This document shows positions 1-12,400 of a DNA stretch of 64,000 bases, in pieces; position 1 is the first letter of the stretch, and every line of letters starts with the position of its first letter. This DNA comes from Helochares maculicollis (taxonomy: Eukaryota > Arthropoda > Insecta > Coleoptera > Hydrophilidae), in the NCBI GenBank assembly GCA_033557835.1, contig JAWQRO010000055.1, positions 1 to 64,000 on the forward strand, read 5' to 3'. The position numbers and the translations under genes are program-made. A model generated the notes under the pieces. The model had not been told where the DNA came from and did not search any database. It saw nothing but the letters and a program-made list of their open reading frames with translations.

Positions 1-458
1 ATATCAAAATCCATTCAAATATCCAATAAAAAAATGTTTTCAACCTAAGCCAACTTAATTAATATGCCATTACTTGAACAATAGTGACCCATTTTTGCCA
101 ACTGCATAACATTAAAAGTGCCAGTTTTATTTTCACCCTCTAGTTTCTTTAGATTGGAATTCTATTGTGGCTTCAGTAATCTTTTACTGCAATGAAGTTT
201 AACTAATTGCCTCAGGTACAGACTTTGCTAATAATATCTTATAATTTCGATGCGCCATTCAATTATTTGCACTAAAGTATTTTCAATAAATTGTTTAAGC
301 AAAACCATTGTACAAATTGCTTGAAAGTGCGTCTAAGATTATCATCAAGTGAAACAAGTGCACTCATTTTTTTCCTTCTTCGGTGACGTGTGATCAATTA
401 TAAATCAAAACAAAATCAATAAAACTGCAAAAATGAAACATAAAAACTAAAAACAAAC

Positions 459-3400
459 CTTTGTAGAGCATGCCAGTACTTCCAAGGCCTCTATCAGTCA
501 GATTGTCTTGCGAGCCTCGGTAATAATCTCGTCGCATTGTAGACGAAGGTGCGTAAGCGGCTGGATAAAAATTAAAATAAGCAAAAAAAATTATAAAACG
601 AAATCTGCCTAATGAGCTTTAAGCAAGCTGATCTCAGTGATATAGTTTTAGCAGCTGCAATGATTAAAACTGCCAAAATATCATCAGCAGCTCCATTAAT
701 GAATTATTTATTTTAAATCATTTTAAAAGTGGCCCAAAAAACACATACTCAATATAATAAGAAAAAATAAAATCTACCTGTAAGATTCGAGGTCGAGCCC
801 TTTTTACCTCTGCTGGGAGTTAAAATTCCTTCTGCTGCCATTTCAACAGACCCGCTATCAATATGAATTGTTTTTGGTCGGGGTCTTCCTGTCGATCCCT
901 TGGGTCTCATTTTGGGCGTAGGCTTCAAGGAATTCAAAACTCCTTTGTCTATATCTTTACCCTGAAAAAAATATGAAAAACAAGCGTTAAAATATATAAG
1001 AAGACAAAAATTTAAGTTGCAAGGATAATTAACCTGCAGCATCATTTTAATGCAACCACAAAATTATGCTAAACCATCCAGTAGCACAAAAATATAATGG
1101 AAAGCATTAATCTAAGATTTTTGTAAAATGCCAAAAACTAAATAAAATTATAGATTAAAATGTAACAAGAGAAAAACACACCAAAGACCAATAAATAAAA
1201 GACATCCCGGGTAAGATTTACTCAGTGTTGAAAGACAGAAAAATACACACAAGTTACTTCAGAAAAACAAACTGGTGCAATGACATTAGATCAGAGGAAA
1301 ACATACTGAAAATATAAATACACATCAGGAACGGGAGAGAAAAAAAGCATTTCGAGTAATAAGTTCTAAATTTAGCGGAAGTAGAGGTGTTATCCACCTC
1401 AGTCAAGTTGAAGAGCCTATTTTTAGAACCAGAAATGCAGAAGAAAAAGCATAGGAAATTCTTTCGGTAATCTAAAAGCCATTTGGTGCACTTTATTACA
1501 TCTCATACTCCCATTTCAACTTAATACCAGTTTTAAAAATATTATGCTGAGTTAATATTGTCGTTAATTAAAATTCTTCGAATTCCCCTACCAAATAGCA
1601 AACGGCTGAACTCCCAGCGGGCGTTTAAATACCTTCCAAATTTTACCATATTAACCTCAGAAAATAAGCATAAAAGAGGCAAAAATTACTATATTTAAGT
1701 TAATTACCTCTCTTTCCGCTTCCTCTATAGCTTTCTTTAGTTTGTATTGTTCTAAAATTTGGGCTCTCCTCTGTGCTTGCTCTTCCTTTTTTCTAGCTCG
1801 CTCTTCTTCTTTGAGTTTCTCCCTTTCTCTCCTGGCCTGGGCTTCTTGCTCTTTCCTTTGTTTGGCTTCTTCCTGTTGTTGTCTCCTCTGCAAGGACAAG
1901 AGCATTATTTTCTCTTTCTTCTTTTCCCTCTCGTCGATCAAATCAGGATCTGGATTGCTTAGCTCGTTTCCTATAATTAAGGCAGAAGCACTGGTAACAC
2001 GATCTTTTTCTTGACTAGTTTCTCTTCTTTGTCGGTCGATTAACTCTCTTTCTCTCTTCAATTCCAATTCCTTTTTCAGCCTTTCTTCTTCCAATTCCCT
2101 TTCTAATTCCTTAAGTCTACTTTGTTTTTCCTGCAATGAAAATTACATTTAGTGCCACAAAAGAGATCACAAAAGTCTCAGAAAATAAATCACAGCGAGT
2201 CCATTAGAATGAGACAAAAATATGATATGAGAAGAAAACTTACGCTCATGGCTTGAGCTTGATGTTGCTGGTAGGCAGGTTCATCTTCTACATAGCTCCT
2301 CTCCTTTTTAGGAGAAGCCCGCTTTGTCCTCAAAGGTGGCTTAGGACGTTTCGGCTGTTCACTATCGAAACTAATGTAAAAGCCTTTCTGGTTTGTCGGA
2401 TCGTTATCTAAACTGCTGACGTCGGCCACTGGAGGAGCTTCCCTTTCAGGAGGAGGAGGCGATGCTTGGAGTTGGAATGCATTTCTTGATATCAACGGCC
2501 GAGTTGGGGAAGGTATCCTGTATGTTCTTGTACCAGATGTTATATTTAACCTACTTAAACCTAAGCACAGAAGATATTATAGTATGTAACAAATCCTAGC
2601 GTAGATTAAATATACCTTCATTTATTTGTTCATCAGCGTTACCGATAAATGAAATATTTTGAGGTTCCATGTCATCGACAGGAGGTGCTGGAATCGGAGC
2701 ATGAGTGACGCTACTTTTCCTCGGAGGAGGTTCCCTGTCCATCTGCTGAAGACTAACGGGGTTTCTTTTACTGTCATCCATCAGTTGCGAAATTTGCCTA
2801 TGAACGTTTCTGTGTTGAGGAGATGTAGAAGGTGAGTTATGGGAACCTGGGTATAGCTGCTGCTGTTGATGTTGGGCATGCTGTTGGCTTAGCGTGAAAC
2901 TAGCATGATTATTACTATGGTTCATACTGAGCTCCCCGCCGTTTTGATAGCGAGGCGACTCTTGATACCTTTCCTGATACCGAGGACTGCTATCATGGTA
3001 CCTAAAGTAGATGAAATTGGTATAGTTGACGAAATTAATGTTTACCAATTAAATTGATTTGTGAAGTTACCTACACTCTATATTTAAAATTAAAATGGTA
3101 CCAATTACTTTCTTTCGATAGGATAAATAATTTATGATCAATACAGAGCTAGTTTTAAGATTATCAACAAATTTGATTTACTAAATTGTAATATTTTGAG
3201 CAAATTTTGGTTAAGAAGCAGTATTTTTAAACTTACCTTTCGTTTGTATTGTGTAACATGAACCCGCTTGGATTTTGAGGTTTGCCCCAAGTTCGCATTT
3301 CGGGTTGTTGGTAAGTTTCGTTGACAAGAGGTTGAGGAGGTGGAGCCTGTTGGGCCCACGTTCTCCTCTGTGGCACAATAGGCTGTTGCTGAGCAGGTGC

Positions 3401-6400
3401 ATGCTGTTCGTGCAAGAAGAACTGCGGTTCGGTGTTTAATCTAGGACTACTTGGCCGATACAAGGCCTGAGGTAAATGAGGTGCACTAGCAGATGATTGT
3501 AGTGGATGATTGTATATTGCACCTATAATCGATATTGTAAAAGAGATGTAAATCGTGTTTACCTAATCTTTGGGTTATTTACTAGTTTTGATATATAAAT
3601 AAATTGCAATTAAAACTAATTTGTAGCCTTAATTTTCCAAATTATTATTATTTAAAAGTTTAATACAAGGTAAAGGCATACATACTCATTGTAAGCCGAA
3701 CAAACATTTTGTCAAAAATAATATACTAATTACGTTAGCTAATACATTTTATCTTTATGGGAGTCAGATAGTTATTAAGAAGCATGCGAATAAAGCATTT
3801 TCTGAGTATCTAATGCCTATTTATTTCAGTGACATCAACTAGATGATCACAATTATTTCATTCAACAGCTATGCCAATAGAGATGAATCTAGAGCTTTTA
3901 TCTGATACCCCCCTAGATTTTGCTTGCATAAGATTTTTTTACAGCATTTTCTCTGTATATGCTTCTAGAGGACAATTATTCAAGTAACTTCGTTTTAAAA
4001 GACCCTTAGTCTTTCGCTTGTTTGGGGGCACGCACTCAGCTAATAGTTAATAATTATGGATGTGGCAGGGAACACCAAATTTTGGACCTTCTGATCTAAG
4101 TCCTTGTACTGACTGTTAAATAAATACATATTTAGCAGGCTTAGATAGTACAAGAATGGTATTTTAATGGTCGTATCTATACAGCCTGCATTACGATTTC
4201 AGACAATGGATTGAATGTCATCAAACAAAATTGTTAATGATCCAAGACATCAGATTGAATACAAGATATTTTAATTGTCAAGCGAAGGGAGGCTAAGCGC
4301 ACTGTTTTTGTATATCAGTTAGGTCAACAGTGTGCATGATTTCAGGATATGCAGATACGGTTTCACTTTTGGTTTTTTGATTTGCCTAAAATTAATTGTT
4401 ACGGCAATTTTCTAGCATGCATTCAAACGTTTTTGTAATGTTTTTGATTTCACTAGACTGTACTTTATATAATATAAAAGAATAGCTAACTTTATAGAAC
4501 TCATTAAATTTGGATTGTCATTTTATTTTCAAAATATCTCTATGAAAAAACCCATACTCGTATTAAATTCACTGTCGCATTATTTTATAATTTGGTTTTC
4601 AAAGGATATTAATTAATATGTCGATACTATAAATGACCTTACTACAATAAATTATAAGAATAATTGTTTTTGCATAACAAAATTGGTATTTGTAAAATTC
4701 TTGAAATAGTTAGCGGCATTTTGGCCCGATCGGCCGTTGAGGATGTCACGTGATCTGGAAATAAACATCGTCAGTCTAATTCCAAAGGTAAGAGAGGTCG
4801 GACGTGCTTCGACCCGATCGGTCCATCTCTGCCTGATCGGCCCATCTCGGCCGTTGAAGAGATCACGTGATCTGGAAATATATATCGTCAGCCCAATGCA
4901 GAAAGTAAGAGAGGTTGGACGTGCTTCGGCTCGATCGATATACTTTCAATCCAGTTTGGATGGTGAGGTCGGAGATGTTTCTTCGCACGTCATTTTTTTT
5001 ATTTTCACAACATAACCTTTTTTACAGCCACTTGCATGTGTCCTGACTTCTGGATGAAGGCTGATTTTGACCGGGACGGAAAAGAGTTCAGTCGGTTTGG
5101 TGGATCGCCTTCTTTCTTTGGATGCTGGTACTTTTAAGTCATGAAGGTGCCTCTAAGGCCATAGAGTGATTCCGAATCCACATACCTCTCTCAAGGAGTG
5201 GGTCCGCCTGATTGATTTAGACCCGGACATCCTAGATGGTTGGCGGTTCATCCACCGGTCGACTCTTTTTCGTTCTCGTCAAAATTTAGCATTCATGAGG
5301 GGACTAGACTACATGTTTGTAGTCTGGTGTCAGCAGCTGAAGAGATTGGGTATGCTTCGGTCGTAGTATGGACCAAGAATCAACTTATTTTCAATCCAGT
5401 TTGGATGGTAAGGTAGGGGAATGGTGCTTTTATATTTCTTACGTTGCTGATCATTTATTATTTGTTTCAGTTTGGCAGGTTCTATTTTGGAGACAATGTG
5501 CTGCTGGATATTTCCATCTGTGGCCAAGATTCAACTTATTTTTTATCCAGTTTCACTGCGATGAGAAATCGGATGTGCTTCTATATTCTTTTCTTGCTCA
5601 ACATTTGTTTTACTTTCATTTAAGTATCACACTCCGAGAGTGGTCGGTGAATATTTCTAGCAGGCATTTTTAGAAGTATATTTGTAAAGTCTTGTTCACC
5701 GAGGAAGGAGGAAGAACTTCTACTATTCATCATAGCAAGAAGATCTTACGAAATTTCAACTATAAAGTACTTTTATGAAAGATTATTATTTACAGCCGCA
5801 GCGTCAGAGCCGCAATAATCTCTGAGAGTGGTCGGGGAATATTTCTAGCACTCGTGCTTAGAAGTGTGTTTAAAGTCTTGTTCACTGAGAAAGAACTTCT
5901 ACAATTCATCACAGCAAGAAAAACTCCTTGAAAACTTTCAAACTAAATGCTTTGCCGACTGAAGCTCTGTTTTGTAACTTTATATTGTACTTTTATACTA
6001 AATGTTTAGTGGAGACACTCTAGATTTATTGTTTTAGCATCAAATTTTATCTAAGCGTAATTTGGTAGAACAATATATTAATAATTACATATACAATTAA
6101 TAAATGATCAGAAAAAACAGTTCCCATGTTCTTATTTTGAATAGGTTATAAAAGAGTTAGTTAAGTTTACCCCTCCAATTGACCAAGGCCACAAGTTTTA
6201 CTAGAATTGACATATTGGAATTGTCTATTTTCAATGTAAATTTTATAGATTAGGATAATTGCTTTATCACATCTACTTGCGCAGTTAACTTCGAATTGCT
6301 CATTTAGCTTATTTACTGAAGACAAAAAAACCGAGTGAAAACTACCGATAACAAAACTAGTGCGATTGTACTGAGACAATACTCTTCAATTACAGTGTTA

Positions 6401-9400
6401 TTAATAAATTTGAGTAATACTTCTTATATTAAACAGCTTTTATCAGTCACCAAATTGTTAGGGATGTGAAATTCTATTCAACAATAAATGGTTGCGTTGA
6501 TTTCAAAATCGTCAGGGAGAACCTTTTACTTTTGAAAAAAATCATTTATAGCTAAGTAATATCATAATAATACAAAGTTCTTACCTGGTTGTTGAAACGG
6601 CTGTGGATTATAAGACTGCTGAGTAGAATACTGAGGATGTTGTATAGGCTGATAATGTTGTTGTGGTTGATAAGTGTGCATGTGCTGATTTGGATGTTGT
6701 GCAAACTGCTGATGATGCAACTGATTTTGCTGAGAAGCTAATCTCTGAATGTCAGCTTGGAGATCATGCAGATTAGTGTTCATTCTAAAATGTCAAAATT
6801 GAAGTATAAGACAAAAAAGTGTTTAGAGCCACTTTAATAATAAATTTTCAAAACGGCGCAAATAAAAATTATGTTATTTATATGATCGTTAAGTGCTTAA
6901 TCTCCAATGATAAAATTTAAATACCTAAGAGCTCGTGTATTTAAAAATCCGCAAAATACTTACTGTGCTATTTGCTGGTGGTAAGTCTCCATGTCCAAAT
7001 TTTCAATGTCGGGCGTTCTGCGAGTCTCCACATAGGGTTGCTCTTTATCCAACCATTTCTTCTCCACTGTAGAAGCATCATCCGAAATATCCTATAATAT
7101 AAAATTGTAAACTCAGTTGAGCAGACTGATGGGCGTTATTTTAATGTATATGATGCAGCATGCTCATAAAAAAGTAACGATTTTTTGAGTTTTACCTGCA
7201 ATGATAAGGGTCTTTGAGGTTTTGAAGAGGATGGTTCATTGGCAGGACTTCTAGGTTCTGAACCAGCGCTAGATGTGGTTTCAGAATCGGGTGTTTTTAG
7301 CGTGCTACCTTTACCCTGGAAGTTAGCAATCAAGTGCATCAGACCACCACCAATACCAACATAAAAACCCAAAAGCAAAAATATAATAAAATTTAACCAC
7401 TAAACTATTTTTGGAGCTGACCAAATAAAAGTTATTTTAATTGCAACAATATTTTAGCTACAACAAAATACATATCAGTAAATTCTATTGATAACTGTTG
7501 CAAAAGAGGTGATTACACTCAGTTTTAACTTGTATTTAGGTAGAGTCGTGTTTTTTAAAATTGTACCGTTTAAAATTTAGTTATAATTATAACTAACAAT
7601 ATTAAAAATTTGAGTTACTTCAAGTCTTATTAAAACAGAACTTTGAATGTTTAATGCAATTAATAGACTGTAATCACCTTCATTATATAAAATTATTTAT
7701 AGCTAGAACCTAGTCATCTAAAAATACTTATTTATCCAAAACACCTAACAACACCTACATGCATTAACAGTTTAGTTTTAATACCCCATTATAATTACAT
7801 AAAATGTTTGCTGTTATAAACATTATTACAAACAAAATTGAAGAAGGCAAGAAAGCAATACAAGCAGGCTGTGAGCAAACAAAAATTGAATATGTAGGAA
7901 AATCCTGCTTGTGGAGCCTACTTGGATGAATGAATTTTAAGATGACATGTGGATACAAATCATCACGAAATCTACATTTTATGTAAATAAGAGGTGATAA
8001 CATTTATATCAATTATAACAGCTGCACTTCTAGTTCAATCAACTCAATTCATAAAGAATAAAAAATTTGCAAAGTAAACATTTAAACAGCTAGGTTTCAC
8101 CTTAGCCTTACCAATTCTGCGAGCTGGAAGAATTGATCAGGTTTATTTATTATCTTACACAATACAGTTTTCGTGGCAATACAAGATGTTGGAATGCTCT
8201 TAGTATTTACAAAGGCAAAGTCCTTCTCATCATGCTACATTTACAGTATACATAAGTGCATTTAAAATGAAAAAGTAAGCCTACCTTGACTACAGCTTGT
8301 AGAAAAGCGGCCTTTCCTACGTTTTGGCGGTGTTTGTTCATAGCTGCTTCGTAACGCCTTTTCTCGCTTTCAATATGGCGTCGTTTTTCCTCCAATTTCA
8401 ACCTAATATCGTTTAATTGCGACGGCATAACTGCATTCTGGCCGCTTTCATCTGCTCCGTTGTTTTCGGCACTTTGAGTGCTGCTCATAGAGCTTTGCTG
8501 CTGCCACGTCGTTGTATTCGGTAGAGTGGCAAAAGTAGTAGTTTTCTTTTCCCCATTAGTACTAGTAGTGTTCGGTTTGCTTAAAAAACTAGATTTCGAA
8601 GGCATATCAAATTTTTCATTCTGCATATAAACTAACTGAATCCCACCCTGATCCCCGGCCATCCGTTGCTTGCTCAAGTCAGCAAAGCTCATCCGATTAG
8701 CTACTTCACCGTCTACTATGTCGTTTAAAATGTTTTCCTTATTTTGCATTATGTTGTGCAACGAGATTTCATCGTTGCTTAATTGCCGCTTCATCTTGTG
8801 GTTCTCCCGCTCATGGTCTTGCTTTTCACAGCCATTATCATAACCTATTTGCAGCGTCCCACGAGCGTCTTGTTTAGATGACCGAATTGCAGGGTTTTCT
8901 ATAGGAGCTGATGTAGCAGATAGTTTTCTTCCTACATGTGCACCCACCTGGAATTATATCGTTATTATTAAGATCAATCCACTATAAATAAAAACGATTG
9001 AAGGTACGTATTGTCTATTTACAAAGAATTTAAATTTAAAACCGTGTTATTAATTTTCTAGTTCTACAGTGAAAGCTGAGAGTAACAACAAACTGGAAAA
9101 AAGGATCTAATATTTAAAAATCATAATTTAATGACAGCTCAAAATAAAGAAACACTTGAAGAAGGAAACAATAATCACCTCCTTGTCTGGATTCCTGCCA
9201 ATAAAATTCAGATTATCCTGACTTCCGCCAAAGTTTTCAATTGTAAGCTGGGAATCATCGGAAACGGAATTTCGTCTCGATCTCCTCCCTGAATAAGTGC
9301 TCTTCCTATTTTCTTCCCAATTACTTGGTTTACCAGCGGCTTTCCCATCGTCTCCTTTACTATCGCCACCGTCTTTGCTGCCCCTCAGTCTCGTATTAAT

Positions 9401-12400
9401 GTAAGGGTCGTCGTTAATCACAGAACTCAAAGTGGGAATATTTTTGCCCCTGTGCACAACGAATGAATCGTCTGAGCCCCTTCGCAAACTATCCTCGCTC
9501 ATCTCAGAAACGCTCTGTTGGAAAGAATTCGTTTTGCGCAGAGGCACATGAGATGGTGTTGAACGAGATACTAAAAATATCCATTAAGCCAAATTAGCCT
9601 GCGGTTGAGTTTCAATAAAGAATTTACATTTTAAACAATACCACAAATGGAACACAATAAAATCTTCGTAAATCAGAGAACGGAAATCTTTGTAAATCGG
9701 AATAAATAAGATCATCTTAAATTAACAATAAATAAGAAAATTGGAACTGGAAATGAAATTATAAAAATCTTTTGATTTGACAAAAAATTCTGATAGTTTT
9801 GAGGTATTTGCACAAAAGCAGCAGTGTTTAAAATGTAAATGAGATGAACAAAGTGATAAAAATGGAAAAATAATATAAATGTTAGTTGATCATGCTGTTG
9901 TCAGAGAGTTATTCAGATGCAACATGCAAGAAAATTAATTTAATTAAAAGTTTGTTCCACAACCTAAATAAAAATCTGCGTTAAAAGATGCAGAAAGTTG
10001 CATTCGATTAAAAGATTCGTTGTAGAATTTTAGAAACTGTACAAAAAATATTAGCTTATCCCTTAAAGTAGGAACTGTAAAATATTGTTTTCGCATTCTT
10101 GATTCTATAAGACTTTTTATAGCAAAACAGCTTGTAGAATTAATTTAAAAATGGTGTAATAAGTTGCTCATTAGTATCATTCTTCTCGTCCCATTTTCAA
10201 GCTGGTTGATTAATGATAAAAATTGTGCTGGAGTGTCAAAATTCAGATTATGGTAAATAAATTAGGTACACCTTCAAAATGCATAATTGCAAATTAAGCA
10301 ACAAATAATTTTAAGTCATGAGTTTCTACGTAACAGTCAATAACAAATACAATTTGCTCGCAATGAACACACACGATACAAAACTGCAATATAACTCGAC
10401 TAAACAAATAATAATGAAATAATAATTGTGAAAAAAATAAACGATGCATTAACAAATTTGTAAAAAACTAATAAAACAATGATTGGTGAAGAACTGCTAA
10501 GATGTCGATGTGTTACCTTGGAAAGCAGTCGGAGTTGCAGGATCGTCGAGACCGCTGCGCAAATCCGGGATGGGGGACATCACGGACTGCGGCAGGTTAC
10601 GCTTATGCACCACACCGTGCGCGTTACGCACAGGGAAACTCTCTACATACGCACCAAACCAAGCATTGCGGTTAAATTTTGAAAAACGAACTTTCTTATA
10701 AATAAATGTCGTCATTTACTTTTTAAAGAATAGACTATTTGGAATTCTAGTTTAATTTTCAATCCTTTCATAAGTGTAATAAAGTGTTTTTCAATCTAGA
10801 AATTAGCAGATTTCACTGTCTGATAAGTAAGGATTCATCGAATCTTTAATGGCTATTTAAGGTAGGTCTAACTCAAACTTTTCACAAATTGAATGGTTTT
10901 GAATTTTTAACCCTTGCAATTGTTGACTTGTTTTGACTATATCAATAATATCAATTCATAGCACAGAGAGTTGAAAATGATTTTGGTAAATGTGTTTATA
11001 GTTCATGAAAAACACTTCATTTTATATTCAAATAATCCCAAAGACCTTAATTTCAAACTTAAGCCACTTTATAAATAGTTTCACAAACAGAACTTCACGT
11101 TCAAATAAAATGTTCAATTTTGATTGCCAGAAAATGCTGCAGTTGTGTGAGAAACTCTGTTTAGAGTATTAAATTCTAATCCAGTAACCAACTGTACACA
11201 TTGAAGTAAAAGTAAGTCACCTAACCATACCAAGAAAATTACACAATTAAAGAAATTTAACTTACGGTAATAATACCACCACCACATTATTATTGATAAG
11301 CAAATCTCCGGAGAATTGAGAAAGGAAAGATAGAAAAAGCAGTAAACTAAGGAGAGGAAGGGTTAAACTAAATACTTGAAGCAAAAATCAGCTCGAAAGA
11401 AAATATAGGTTAGCCAATTGCATGACTGTGTTTATATTTAAATCCGAAAGTTTGTATTGGATGAAAGGAAAATCTATAATCTACAGTTATGTACATCAGA
11501 TATGAGTATGTAAATGCTGAACACATTCAGTGTTGACCTAGTAGTGGCCAGTGTTCCCATTTTAAGGGGCTGAAGAGGTCAATTGTTGTTCCATATTGCT
11601 GACTTGCTTTGTGTAGTGGGTGTTTTGTAACAGTTAAGAAATAATAAAGGGGATTTTGTATCAGAGATATAAGTAAATAGAGAAAACAAGGAATATTAAT
11701 TATAACAAAAATAATAAGCAAACTAAAACAGATAGATTATAGCGGAAAGTATAAAACATTTTAAAACATTGAACACTGCGATTAAAAGAGCTAATAATTA
11801 AAATGAATCGTTATTTACCGTTTGCCGATTTGTCCATCCCTGGATACCTTACACATTTTGCTGGGTGTATTTCGAGGACATTGAATAAATCCGCTAGGAA
11901 TACTACTAAATTTTGTTTCATCGACCTAAAAGTACGAGTGGTATTAATTTCACATTTTATAACTGCAGCTCGAAGTAAGGTAATGAATAATAGTGAATTA
12001 GGTTTTTGTTCTGTGTTTGTAGGTGAGTAAAAGTAGCTTACCCTCTCATGTACGTGACATCTTCGGGCATCATATGAAAAACGCTAGCTGCCAAGCAGCG
12101 TTGGCAAAAATCATGAACAAGACCTAAATTATGCAAACTTTCGGATACCGTTGGTAAATAGGATACCCTAAGGTCAGTCCATGGAAGCTCATCTGGACAA
12201 TAAAATGAAATTAGAGCAGCTAAGGCAACTCCGTCGCAAAGGTCTTTTAACTCCCTGATCGGAGGGAAGTTAGGTGGTCTCAGTCTGTCTCCCTGTGAAA
12301 AAAATTAATTGATACTCTGGTTATCCAAAACGACATGTATCTGCATTTATAGAAAACTGCTTAGTTGATCTCAATTTTGAAGTACGATATAAGCACTAGG

